Below are positions 44,660 to 52,813 of a stretch of DNA of 64,000 bases, in pieces. The stretch's first letter is position 1. Each line of letters begins with the position of its first letter. Origin of the DNA: Alphaproteobacteria bacterium AO1-B (GTDB lineage Bacteria; Pseudomonadota; Alphaproteobacteria; Rhizobiales; Stappiaceae). Under the pieces are notes generated by a model, which was not told the origin of the DNA, did no database searches, and worked only from the letters and a program-made list of their open reading frames with translations. The translations under genes and the position numbers were made by a program. Location of the stretch: NCBI GenBank assembly GCA_001890945.1, contig MLAX01000001.1, positions 62,001 to 126,000 on the forward strand, in the 5' to 3' direction.

Positions 44660-45754
44660 ATGGCGAATAATCGGGGCGCTGCTGTTAAGTATGACAGCGT
44701 TCAAAAAAGCTATGACGGCGAAAGCCTTGTCGTAAAAAATCTCAATCTGGATATCCCGCCGGGCGAATTTCTGACCATGCTTGGTCCGTCCGGGTCTGGC
44801 AAAACCACCTGCCTGATGATGCTGGCAGGATTCGAACCGGCAACGCACGGCGAAATCTATCTTAACGATCGGCCGATCAACAATGTCCCGCCGCACAAGC
44901 GCGGGATCGGTATGGTCTTTCAGAACTACGCCTTGTTCCCGCACATGACAGTGTCTGAAAACCTTGCCTTTCCGCTTCAGGTCCGCAAGGTCAGCAAAGC
45001 GGAGCAGGAAGAAAAGGTTCAGCGCGCTCTCGATATGGTGGAGCTTGGCAGCTTCGGAAACCGGCGCCCAGCACAACTTTCCGGTGGTCAGCAGCAGCGT
45101 GTGGCCGTTGCCCGTGCATTGGTGTTCGACCCGGAACTCGTTTTGATGGATGAGCCGCTCGGCGCGCTCGATAAGCAGTTGCGCGAGCAGATGCAGTACG
45201 AGATCAAGCACATCCATGAAAATCTCGGCGTGACTGTTGTTTACGTGACGCATGATCAGACGGAAGCGTTGACCATGTCGGACCGCGTCGCCGTGTTCAA
45301 TGATGGCGTCATTCAGCAACTATCCACGCCGGATGATCTTTACGAAGATCCGCAAAACTCTTTCGTGGCGCAGTTCATTGGCGAGAACAACAAACTCAAT
45401 GGCAAGGTCATCGATATTCAGGGCGAAGAGTGCCGTGTGGAGCTTGGTGACGGAACGCAACTTAAAGCCGACCGAGTGAATGTAAGCTCTGTTGGCGACA
45501 AGACCACATTGTCGCTTCGTCCTGAGCGTGTCGAGTTCGACACCCACGACAGCATGGACAATATTGTCAATGGCCGGATCGAAGAACTCATTTATCTCGG
45601 TGACCACATCCGCGTTCGCATGAACGTGGCTGGCAATGATGAGTTCATTGTAAAAGTTCGCAACCGCGGAGAGAAGCGCAAGCTGCATGTCGGCGAAACA
45701 GTCCCTGTGGGCTGGGCGTTGAATGACTGTAAAGCGCTCGACGCTGTTGTCTAA
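44660..45754 (+). CDS. ABC transporter ATP-binding protein (PotA-type)
   Basis: 364 residues. The nucleotide-binding domain has Walker A GPSGSGKTT (about 41-49), signature LSGGQQQR, Walker B VLMDEPLGAL and the H-loop THDQTEALTMSD. From about 240 a TOBE domain follows (NKLNGKVIDIQGEECRVEL, LSLRPERVEFD). This is the PotA/MalK-like importer ATPase used with polyamine/spermidine-type permeases. GGGGACAAA lies directly before the ATG at 44660. First gene of a four-gene transporter operon with creatinase immediately beyond. Confidence 0.9.
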   Translation: MANNRGAAVKYDSVQKSYDGESLVVKNLNLDIPPGEFLTMLGPSGSGKTTCLMMLAGFEPATHGEIYLNDRPINNVPPHKRGIGMVFQNYALFPHMTVSENLAFPLQVRKVSKAEQEEKVQRALDMVELGSFGNRRPAQLSGGQQQRVAVARALVFDPELVLMDEPLGALDKQLREQMQYEIKHIHENLGVTVVYVTHDQTEALTMSDRVAVFNDGVIQQLSTPDDLYEDPQNSFVAQFIGENNKLNGKVIDIQGEECRVELGDGTQLKADRVNVSSVGDKTTLSLRPERVEFDTHDSMDNIVNGRIEELIYLGDHIRVRMNVAGNDEFIVKVRNRGEKRKLHVGETVPVGWALNDCKALDAVV

Positions 45755-45763
45755 AGTCGCAGG

Positions 45764-45782
45764 GCGGCCGGTGTTCGGCCGC
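45764..45782 (+). terminator. Short hairpin between the ATPase and substrate-binding protein genes
   Basis: GCGGCCG - GTGTT - CGGCCGC, 7-bp stem, 9 nt after the ATPase stop, no T run. It may act as an mRNA-processing or stability element that raises expression of the binding protein. Confidence 0.4.
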
Positions 45783-45836
45783 TAGCGAGATCGACGGAAG
45801 AAAACCGTTCAATCCTAAAAGAGGGAGCTACCAAAC

Positions 45837-46937
45837 ATGAAGCTCAAGACTTTGGTTCTTGCAGGAACTGCCCTGGCTATGGCCGGTGGCGCAGCAACTG
45901 CGGAAGACATGACGCTGGTATCCTGGGGCGGTGCTTATCAAGCATCCCAAAAGGCTGCTTATGCTGATCCTTATGTAGCAATGCATCCGGAAGTGAATGT
46001 CATTTGGGACGAGTCGTCTGCAGAAGCTGTTGCCAAGCTGCGCGCGATGAACGAAGCCGGGAACATCACCTGGGACCTCGTAGACGTCGTTGCATCTGAC
46101 GCCATCCGTCTGTGCGACGAAGGCCTTGCAATGGAAATCGATCCGGACACCGACCTTGCGGCGGCACCGGACGGCACCTCTGCATCTGATGACTTCGGCG
46201 ACCTTCTCGTCTCAGAGTGCTTCATCCCGCAGATCGTTTACTCCACGACCTTCGGTTATCGCACTGACGTCGCCGACTGGGGCGGCAAAGAGCCGGACGA
46301 CATCTGTGATGTGTTCGATCTCGAAGCTTTCCCGGGCAAGCGTTCCCTCGAAAAGCGTCCGATCAACAACATGGAGTGGGCACTCCTGTGTGACGGTGTT
46401 GCCAAGGAAGACGTCTATGACGTTCTGGAGACAGAAGAAGGTCAGGACCGTGCATTCGCCAAGCTTGATTCCATCAAGGACAACGTTGTCTGGTGGTCTG
46501 CTGGTGCGGAAACCCCGCAGCTTCTGGCTGACAGCGAAGTCGTCATCGGCTCTACCTATAACGGCCGTCTTTTTGCTCTGATCGAAGAGCAGAAGCAGCC
46601 GGTGAAAATGCTCTGGGACGCTCAGGTGTTCGACCTTGACGGTTGGATCATCCCGACCGGTCTGTCTGAAGAGCGCCTTGCGCGCGTCAAGGACTTCGTG
46701 AAGTTCGCGACCGATACACAGCGTCTCGCCGACCAGGCAAAATACATCTCCTATGGTCCGGCACGTAAATCGTCCGCACCGTTGGTCGGTCAGCACGCAA
46801 CGCTGGGTATCGACATGGCTCCGCACATGCCGACCGATCCGGAAAACGCCAAAAACACCTTCCTCTATAACTATGAGTGGTGGGCGGATTACCGCGATGA
46901 CCTGGACGCAAAGTTCCAAGCCTGGCTCGCACAATAA
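45837..46937 (+). CDS. ABC transporter substrate-binding protein (PotD/PotF-like)
   Basis: 366 residues with a signal peptide (MKLKTLVLAGTALAMAGGAA..., cleavage near TAE). MTLVSWGGAYQASQKAAYAD is the typical start of the spermidine/putrescine type 2 binding proteins. VNVIWDESSAEAVAKLRAMN, EAGNITWDLVDVVASDAIRL and a KFATDTQRLADQAKYISYGP near the end place it in the SBP_bac_8/PotD group. A ligand cannot be assigned with certainty. Because creatinase follows, a guanidino compound (creatine) or polyamine is plausible by context only. It is framed by a hairpin before and a strong hairpin after. Confidence 0.87.
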   Translation: MKLKTLVLAGTALAMAGGAATAEDMTLVSWGGAYQASQKAAYADPYVAMHPEVNVIWDESSAEAVAKLRAMNEAGNITWDLVDVVASDAIRLCDEGLAMEIDPDTDLAAAPDGTSASDDFGDLLVSECFIPQIVYSTTFGYRTDVADWGGKEPDDICDVFDLEAFPGKRSLEKRPINNMEWALLCDGVAKEDVYDVLETEEGQDRAFAKLDSIKDNVVWWSAGAETPQLLADSEVVIGSTYNGRLFALIEEQKQPVKMLWDAQVFDLDGWIIPTGLSEERLARVKDFVKFATDTQRLADQAKYISYGPARKSSAPLVGQHATLGIDMAPHMPTDPENAKNTFLYNYEWWADYRDDLDAKFQAWLAQ

Positions 46938-46955
46938 TTGGCCTTTTGAGGCCTG

Positions 46956-46992
46956 CGGACGGGGTACGCCCCGTCCGTTCTTCTTTTCTTTT
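46956..46992 (+). terminator. Attenuator/terminator after the substrate-binding protein gene
   Basis: CGGACGGGG - TACG - CCCCGTCCG, a 9-bp G/C-rich stem with a UACG-type tetraloop, followed by a T-rich tail TTCTTCTTTTCTTTT. It lies between the binding-protein gene and the permease genes, a standard place for partial termination. Confidence 0.75.
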
Positions 46993-47009
46993 CACGGAAG
47001 TCAGTTTGC

Positions 47010-48647
47010 ATGAGCGATACCACCTCTGACCAGGTGTTGACGACGCAAGACGGAAAACCGTTAAAAGCCGCGCTTGCGCGCGCGCTTCGGCGGGAAAAGC
47101 TGCGGTCATTTCTATTGATCGCGCCCCTCTTGATCTTTGTCCTGATCACCTTCGTCGCGCCGATCATCGATATGTTGTTCCGGTCTGTCGAAAACGAGAT
47201 CGTTTCCGAGACACTGCCGCGGACAGTGGTCGCGCTGGAGGAGTGGGATGAGGCATCGGGACAAGCACCCGGCGAAGACGTCTACAATGCGCTCCTGTAC
47301 GATCTGATTATTGCCGTTGAAAACAAGCGTCATACGCAGCTTGGAACCCGCCTCAACTATGAACAGACGGGTCTTTCGTCCATGTTCAGGCGGACTGGAC
47401 GGCGCGTTGACGATTTCGGAGAAGTTTACGCCGATCAGCTGATCGAACTGAATGCAGCCTGGAAAGAGCCAGTGACCTGGGCGACCATGTTTGGAACGCC
47501 TGAGTGGATTTCGGCGCAAGAAACCTGGGCAGCAAATCCATCTGGCCCGGAACCGGCTTTTGTGGTGTCGGACGCTGCCCGCAATGCCTTGCCGGTAACG
47601 GCCGATCTGTACGGCGCATTCGCCCGCTTCATCCAGACGGAAGACAGCGACAGCCCGATGGAGGAAGATCCCTGGGTCCCTGTCTATAAGGCGCTGTATC
47701 AGGACCTGATCGCAAACCCGGACGCCGCATCTGCGTTTTCCGGAGAAACGGCGACACTCGTTGGCCAAGCGGCAGCTGCCGCGCCAAACTTTGAAACAGT
47801 CAGCATCAAAGAGTTGTTTATCGACGCAGATGATGACTGGGGCAGTGCTGAAAATTGGGCCGTCATCAAGACATTTGCCCCCAAATTTACATCCGGCTAT
47901 TTCCTGTCTGCGGCTGATGCGCAACTGACACCAACCGGTGTTGAGTTGAAGCCGGAAGATGAACGGATTTACCTCTATCTGTTCTATCGCACGTTGCTGC
48001 TTTCGATCATGATCACGGTGTCGTGCCTGCTATTGGGGTATCCGATCGCGTTCTTGCTGGCAGCCTTGCCACTCAGGTACTCCAACCTGCTTCTAATTCT
48101 GGTCTTGTTGCCGTTCTGGACATCGCTTCTCGTTCGGACGTCTGCCTGGAAAGTGCTTCTACAGCAGCAAGGGGTGATCAACGATTTCCTTGTCTGGATA
48201 GGGATAATAGGGGATGCAAACAGATTGGTGATGATCAACAACCAGACGGGCACGATCATCGCCATGACGCACATCTTGCTGCCATTTATGATCCTGCCGC
48301 TTTATTCGGTGATGAAGACAATTTCGCCATCCTATGTGCGCGCGGCCAAGAGCCTTGGGGCGAATGACTGGACTGCCTTCTGGCGCGTCTATTTTCCGCA
48401 ATCAATCCCAGGCATCGGAGCTGGCGCGATTCTCGTGTTCATTCTGTCGATCGGTTACTACATCACGCCAGAATTGGTCGGCGGCACGTCCGGTATCTTC
48501 ATCTCCAACCGGATTGCGTTCCACATTTCCAGTTCGTTGAACTGGGGTCTTGCCGCAGCACTCGGCACTTTGTTGCTCGTCGCGGTGCTGCTCCTCTTTA
48601 TGGTCTATGATCGTATCGTAGGCATCGACAACGTGAAGCTGGGGTGA
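47010..48647 (+). CDS. ABC transporter permease, PotB-like with enlarged periplasmic loop
   Basis: 545 residues, against about 280-310 for an ordinary PotB. One helix near the start (LRSFLLIAPLLIFVLITFVA) is followed by roughly 250 hydrophilic residues before the usual permease core. The core begins at about 318 (YLYLFYRTLLLSIMITVSCLL, PIAFLLAALPLRYSNLLLIL, VRTSAWKVLLQQQGVINDFL) and has the EAA-type loop KSLGANDWTAFWRVYFPQSI. The insertion is predicted to lie in the periplasm, where it might contact the binding protein. I do not recognise a domain in it. Otherwise a normal partner of the next gene. Confidence 0.87.
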   Translation: MSDTTSDQVLTTQDGKPLKAALARALRREKLRSFLLIAPLLIFVLITFVAPIIDMLFRSVENEIVSETLPRTVVALEEWDEASGQAPGEDVYNALLYDLIIAVENKRHTQLGTRLNYEQTGLSSMFRRTGRRVDDFGEVYADQLIELNAAWKEPVTWATMFGTPEWISAQETWAANPSGPEPAFVVSDAARNALPVTADLYGAFARFIQTEDSDSPMEEDPWVPVYKALYQDLIANPDAASAFSGETATLVGQAAAAAPNFETVSIKELFIDADDDWGSAENWAVIKTFAPKFTSGYFLSAADAQLTPTGVELKPEDERIYLYLFYRTLLLSIMITVSCLLLGYPIAFLLAALPLRYSNLLLILVLLPFWTSLLVRTSAWKVLLQQQGVINDFLVWIGIIGDANRLVMINNQTGTIIAMTHILLPFMILPLYSVMKTISPSYVRAAKSLGANDWTAFWRVYFPQSIPGIGAGAILVFILSIGYYITPELVGGTSGIFISNRIAFHISSSLNWGLAAALGTLLLVAVLLLFMVYDRIVGIDNVKLG

Positions 48648-48652
48648 CGAAT

Positions 48653-49507
48653 ATGAGCGCTTTACCTCCATACGCCTCCCCGCTTCAGAGGACCTGGCAT
48701 TACAGCTTCCGGGTCATCTGCGGGTTGATCTTCTTCTTCCTGATCTTTCCGATCATGGTGATCCTGCCTTTGAGCTTCAACGCACAGGACTTCTTCACGT
48801 TCACGCCAGAGATGCTGGCTCTTGATCCGGCCGGGTATTCGTTGAAGCACTATCACGACTTCTTCACCAACCCGGACTGGCAGCAGGCCCTGCGCAACTC
48901 GGTGATGATTGCTCCAGCCGCAACAATCCTTGCAACGTTCCTGGGAACGCTTGCAGCGATCGGTCTGTCTCAAAGTCATGTGCCGTATAAGTCGGCAATT
49001 ATGGCGGTCCTTATCTCGCCGATGATCGTGCCGTTGATCATCTCGGCCGCAGGCATGTACTTCTTCTATTCCCGGATTGGTCTGCAAGGCACCTACTGGG
49101 GGGTCGTACTGGCACACGCGGCTCTTGGCACCCCTTTTGTGATCATCACGGTGACAGCGACGCTGGTCGGGTTTGACAAAAGCCTCGTCCGCGCAGCTGC
49201 AAGCATGGGAGCAGATCCGGTTACAACCTTCTTCAAGGTCCAGATGCCGCTGATCATTCCAGGTGTTGTGTCTGGAGCCTTGTTTGCGTTCATCACGTCC
49301 TTTGATGAGGTGGTCGTGGTCTTGTTCCTCGGATCTGCCAGTCAGCAGACTTTGCCCTGGCAAATGTTCACCGGTTTGCGCGAACAGATCTCACCAACGA
49401 TTTTGGCGGTCGCCTCGCTCATGGTGGCGATTTCAATTGCGCTTCTGACAGTTCTGGAACTGTTGCGCCGCCGGTCGGAACGCTTGAGAGGCCTAACGCC
49501 GGGCTAA
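48653..49507 (+). CDS. ABC transporter permease (PotC-like)
   Basis: 284 residues, six helices. YSFRVICGLIFFFLIFPIMV ILPLSFNAQDFFTF, ALRNSVMIAPAATILATFLG and the EAA loop AAASMGADPVTTFFKVQMPL IIPGVVSGALFAFITSFDEV are PotC/type I permease hallmarks. It begins 5 nt after the previous stop, with GGGGTGACGAAT before the ATG, and forms the heterodimeric channel with the long PotB-like protein. A hairpin-rich region with a strong terminator follows, then the creatinase gene. Confidence 0.9.
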   Translation: MSALPPYASPLQRTWHYSFRVICGLIFFFLIFPIMVILPLSFNAQDFFTFTPEMLALDPAGYSLKHYHDFFTNPDWQQALRNSVMIAPAATILATFLGTLAAIGLSQSHVPYKSAIMAVLISPMIVPLIISAAGMYFFYSRIGLQGTYWGVVLAHAALGTPFVIITVTATLVGFDKSLVRAAASMGADPVTTFFKVQMPLIIPGVVSGALFAFITSFDEVVVVLFLGSASQQTLPWQMFTGLREQISPTILAVASLMVAISIALLTVLELLRRRSERLRGLTPG

Positions 49508-49610
49508 AAGACCTAGCGCCATCTGTCCGGATTTGCGCAGGACGTGACGGTTTTGAACATGACATGCGCACGCTTGCGCAGTAGGAAGTAACCGAGCTGT
49601 TTCTAAAAGA

Positions 49611-49726
49611 CCGGTGGCGGAACGCCAGTCACCGGGTGGACGGAAAACCGTCCCGGCAGCAAGACAATTTGGGTTTGGGCCTGGCGGGCCGGCTTCTTTT
49701 CAGAAGCCGGCCCGTTTTCTTTTTTC
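49611..49726 (+). promoter_or_regulatory. Structured leader and terminator upstream of creatinase (riboswitch/attenuator candidate)
   Basis: Between the PotC-like gene and creatinase: a branched hairpin CCGGTG(GCG-GAA-CGC)CAGT-CACCGG (49611-49635), then GGACGG-AAAA-CCGTCC (49638-49653). About 32 nt later comes a textbook terminator GGGCCGGCTTC - loop - GAAGCCGGCCC (49686-49713) with GTTTTCTTTTTT. The creatinase ATG is at 49763 with AGGAGG upstream. CCGGC at 49653-49657 could pair with GCCGG of the terminator's left arm, so a switch is conceivable. I do not recognise a known riboswitch class. Confidence 0.5.
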
Positions 49727-49762
49727 AAGGCCTTCATTGGTGAAGTCACACAGGAGGACGCG

Positions 49763-50992
49763 ATGAGCGACGACATGATCCGGATTTATGAAATGAACAA
49801 TGGCGAAAAGGCGTTCTCGCCATTTTCGCCGCAGGAGATGGACCGCCGGCAGGCTCAGCTCAGGACCTTGATGGCAGACCGGGGGATCGACGCCTGTCTG
49901 TTCACCTCGTATCACAACATCTGCTATTACTCGGGCTTCCTGTATTGCTACTTCGGCCGGAAATACGGGTTCCTGGTCACTCAGGACAAGGCAACCACGA
50001 TTGCTGCCGGGATCGACGGCGGCCAGCCATGGCGCCGGACCCATGGTGACACCGTGATTTACACAGACTGGCGCCGGGACAATTATTTCTACGCCATCCA
50101 GTCGTTGCTTGGCTTGCCCAATGCCTCCGTGAAGCGTGTCGGCATCGAGTTCGATCACGTCTCTCTGGATCTATTGAAGCAACTTGAGGCAGCCTTGCCG
50201 GGGGTCGAGCTGGTAGACATTGCAGCGGATGCAATGACCCAGAGAACCATCAAAAGCGCGGAAGAGCATGTGTTGATCCGCGAAGGTGCCCGCATCTGTG
50301 ACGTGGGCGGAGCGGCGCTCGTTGATGCTGTTCAAGCGGGCGTTACCGAGCACGAGGTCGCGATCGCATCCACCAATGCCATGATCCGCGAAATCGCAAA
50401 ATCCTTCCCGTTTGTCGAGCTGATGGATACGTGGACCTGGTTCCAGTCCGGTATCAACACGGACGGCGCACATAACCCGGTGACCAACAAGGTGGTGGAA
50501 GCCGGCGACATCTTGAGCCTGAACTGTTTCCCGATGATTTTCGGCTACTACACGGCTTTGGAGCGCACGCTGTTCTGCGAGCATGCCTCTGATGACCATT
50601 TGAAGCTTTGGGAAGTGAACTGTCACGTTCACCGTGAAGGCCTGAAGCTCATCAAACCGGGTGCGCGCTGCCGCGACATCGCGGCGGAGCTGAATGACAT
50701 CTACCGCAGTCACGATCTTCTGAAATATCGTAGTTTTGGATATGGCCACTCATTCGGGGTCTTGAGCCACTACTATGGCCGTGAGGCTTCGGTTGAGTTG
50801 CGGGAAGACGTCGATACCGTCTTGGAACCCGGAATGGTTGTCTCCATGGAGCCTATGATCATGATCCCGGAAGGAGAGCCGGGTGCGGGTGGATATCGTG
50901 AGCATGACATTCTGATCGTTACGGATGATGGTGCGGAGAACATCACCGGCTTCCCGTTCGGTCCGGAGCATAACATTATCCCGAAACGGTAA
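49763..50992 (+). CDS. Creatinase (creatine amidinohydrolase)
   Basis: 409 residues, nearly the length of the Pseudomonas enzyme. It matches the characterised creatinase closely by eye: FTSYHNICYYSGFLYCYFGR, AAGIDGGQPWRRTHGDTVIY, TWFQSGINTDGAHNPVTNKV, LSLNCFPMIFGYYTALERTL, LKLIKPGARCRDIA, RSFGYGHSFGVLSHYYGREA and GMVVSMEPMIMIPEGEPGAG. The catalytic histidine (His232 of the P. putida enzyme) is His237 here, and FGR (64-66) are creatine contacts. It hydrolyses creatine to sarcosine and urea using a pita-bread fold without metal. The context is a PotABCD-like transporter upstream and GST/FAH-type genes downstream. Confidence 0.92.
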   Translation: MSDDMIRIYEMNNGEKAFSPFSPQEMDRRQAQLRTLMADRGIDACLFTSYHNICYYSGFLYCYFGRKYGFLVTQDKATTIAAGIDGGQPWRRTHGDTVIYTDWRRDNYFYAIQSLLGLPNASVKRVGIEFDHVSLDLLKQLEAALPGVELVDIAADAMTQRTIKSAEEHVLIREGARICDVGGAALVDAVQAGVTEHEVAIASTNAMIREIAKSFPFVELMDTWTWFQSGINTDGAHNPVTNKVVEAGDILSLNCFPMIFGYYTALERTLFCEHASDDHLKLWEVNCHVHREGLKLIKPGARCRDIAAELNDIYRSHDLLKYRSFGYGHSFGVLSHYYGREASVELREDVDTVLEPGMVVSMEPMIMIPEGEPGAGGYREHDILIVTDDGAENITGFPFGPEHNIIPKR

Positions 50993-51003
50993 TTGCGATT
51001 GCT

Positions 51004-51027
51004 ACCGGGGGCATTCTTGCCCCCGGT
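51004..51027 (+). terminator. Hairpin after creatinase
   Basis: ACCGGGGGCA - TTCT - TGCCCCCGGT, perfect 10-bp stem with tetraloop, 11 nt beyond the creatinase stop. No T run follows; probably a 3'-end stabiliser or factor-assisted terminator. Confidence 0.55.
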
Positions 51028-51149
51028 GGCTGTCACACAGGACGAATTGTACAACAATTTGAATTTTGAGATCATTGGCGTGGTGGATTTGAACGGGCAT
51101 TATCCAGCCGTCACAAGAAAACGACATCCAGTTTGGGAGACAGTTGAAA

Positions 51150-51782
51150 ATGATCAAGATCCATGGCCGCAAGACCTCGGCCAATGTGCAGCCCGTGATC
51201 TGGTGCCTGGACGAGCTGGGTGTCGAGTATGAACGCCTTGATGTCGGGGGCCCGTTTGGCGGCACGGACACCCCAGAGTTCTTGGGGATGAACCCGTTGG
51301 GTCTTGTGCCGGTTCTGGAAGAAGATGGTCAGGCGATTTCGGAAGCCGTCACCATCCTGCGTTATCTGATGAGACGCTTTGGCGGACATCCGAGCGACCC
51401 GATGGCGGCCGCGCAGATCGAAAAATGGGCCGACATGTCCCGTCAGCACATCTATGTGCCGTTGATCCCAACGATCTTTATCCAGATGGTCCGGGTGACT
51501 GCGGAAGACCGCAACGGGGCTGCGGTTGCTCAGGCAGAAGCGGCTCTGAAGCAGGCGATGGCTATCTTCGAGGCAAACATCAAAGGTCCGTTTTTCGGCG
51601 GTGATGCACTCAATCTCGTCGACTACCAGGTTGGCGGCCTTTTGTACCGGTACTACGAGCTGGATTTCGATCGTGCGGATCTGCCGCAACTAAAAGCCTA
51701 TTATGATCGGCTTTGCGAGCGGAAAGCCTATCAGGAGAACATCATGATCGACTTTTCCGCCATGAAGGTTCCTGGCGCTTGA
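51150..51782 (+). CDS. Glutathione S-transferase family protein
   Basis: 210 residues. The thioredoxin-like N-terminal domain reads MIKIHGRKTSANVQPVIWCL DELGVEYERLDVGGPFGG, with the family cis-Pro context GLVPVLEEDGQAISEAVTIL. An all-helical C-terminal domain follows (FEANIKGPFFGGDALNLVDY). GSTs conjugate or isomerise with glutathione; the substrate is not visible. The chosen ATG at 51150 follows GGGAGACAGTTGAAA. A TTG 6 nt earlier is in frame. A terminator follows at once. Confidence 0.88.
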   Translation: MIKIHGRKTSANVQPVIWCLDELGVEYERLDVGGPFGGTDTPEFLGMNPLGLVPVLEEDGQAISEAVTILRYLMRRFGGHPSDPMAAAQIEKWADMSRQHIYVPLIPTIFIQMVRVTAEDRNGAAVAQAEAALKQAMAIFEANIKGPFFGGDALNLVDYQVGGLLYRYYELDFDRADLPQLKAYYDRLCERKAYQENIMIDFSAMKVPGA

Positions 51783-51807
51783 GTTCCTAATGCGCTTAAA
51801 CTCAACC

Positions 51808-51836
51808 AGGCTTCAGGGAAACCTGGAGCCTTTTTT
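51808..51836 (+). terminator. Terminator after the GST gene
   Basis: AGGCTTCAGG - GAAA - CCTGGAGCCT with one mismatched (T-G) pair, followed by TTTTT. It lies 25 nt past the stop. A GAAA tetraloop caps a 10-bp stem. Confidence 0.75.
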
Positions 51837-51944
51837 GTGTGCCGGATGCAGGTCCTTTTGGCACTGCTGCACTTTTCGGCTGCGCTTGAACGTGCAATCA
51901 CTTAGCCAAACTAAATAGGCTGTTGGGCGACGGGAGTTATAGGA

Positions 51945-52787
51945 ATGAAGTTGTTGCGGCATGGGGCCCCAGGCGCCGAAAAACCCGGTCTACTGGACAA
52001 AGACGGCAAGATCCGCGATCTCACGGGCATTGTTCCGGATATCGCGGGTGCGGTTTTGTCCGATGCCGGTCTTTCGGCCCTTCGCGGCATTGACGTAGAG
52101 AAGCTTCCGGAAGTCACACCCGGCACGCGTCTCGGTCCCTGTGTTGCCGGAACAGGCAAGTTCATCTGCATCGGTCTGAATTATGCTGACCACGCGGAAG
52201 AGGCCGGTATGGATGTGCCGCCGGAACCGATCATTTTCATGAAGGCAACCAGTGCGATCTGTGGTCCGAACGACCCGACACTATTGCCGCGCGGCAGCGA
52301 AAAGACGGACTGGGAAGCTGAACTGGCTGTCGTGATCGGAAAGACCGCGAAATATGTCAATGACGCGGACGCCATGTACCATGTGGCCGGGTATACGGTG
52401 GCCAATGATATCTCGGAACGCAGCTATCAGATTGAGCGGTCAGGCCAATGGACGAAGGGCAAGTCCTGCGACAGTTTTGGTCCGGTCGGGCCGTGGCTGG
52501 TCACCCGTGACGAGGTCGCTGACCCGCAAGATTTGAACATGTGGCTGACGGTGAATGGCGAGAAGCTTCAGGACGGGTCGACCCGGACGATGGTCTATTC
52601 CGTGGCGTATCTCGTCTCCTATCTCAGCCGGTTCATGACGCTGCATCCGGGCGACATCATTTCCACAGGGACCCCTCCGGGTGTCGGCATGGGCATGAAA
52701 CCGCCGCGCTATCTGAAAGCCGGTGACGTTGTGGAACTCGGCATCGAGGGCCTCGGCTCCCAGCGGCAGGAAGTCGTTGCGGACTGA
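51945..52787 (+). CDS. Fumarylacetoacetate hydrolase (FAH) family protein
   Basis: 280 residues. TGKFICIGLNYADHAEEAGM is the family's opening active-site strand. PIIFMKATSAICGPNDP follows, with the metal ligands in the DWEAELAVVIGKTAK segment (E-x-E) and Asp in ANDISERSYQ. Later come GKSCDSFGPVGPWLV and GDIISTGTPPGVGMGMKPPR. The group includes 2-keto-3-deoxy acid hydrolases, ureidoglycolate lyase-like enzymes and C-C-bond hydrolases; the actual substrate is open. GGGAGTTATAGGA precedes the ATG. It is downstream of a terminator, so it has its own promoter. Confidence 0.85.
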   Translation: MKLLRHGAPGAEKPGLLDKDGKIRDLTGIVPDIAGAVLSDAGLSALRGIDVEKLPEVTPGTRLGPCVAGTGKFICIGLNYADHAEEAGMDVPPEPIIFMKATSAICGPNDPTLLPRGSEKTDWEAELAVVIGKTAKYVNDADAMYHVAGYTVANDISERSYQIERSGQWTKGKSCDSFGPVGPWLVTRDEVADPQDLNMWLTVNGEKLQDGSTRTMVYSVAYLVSYLSRFMTLHPGDIISTGTPPGVGMGMKPPRYLKAGDVVELGIEGLGSQRQEVVAD

Positions 52788-52813
52788 CGTTTCCTGGTTT
52801 GCACAGGCTCGGT

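Noticed and set aside
51004..51027. Riboswitch expression platform for the GST gene
   Set aside because: A single perfect hairpin right after the creatinase stop with no T run and no aptamer-like structure; a 3'-end hairpin explains it.
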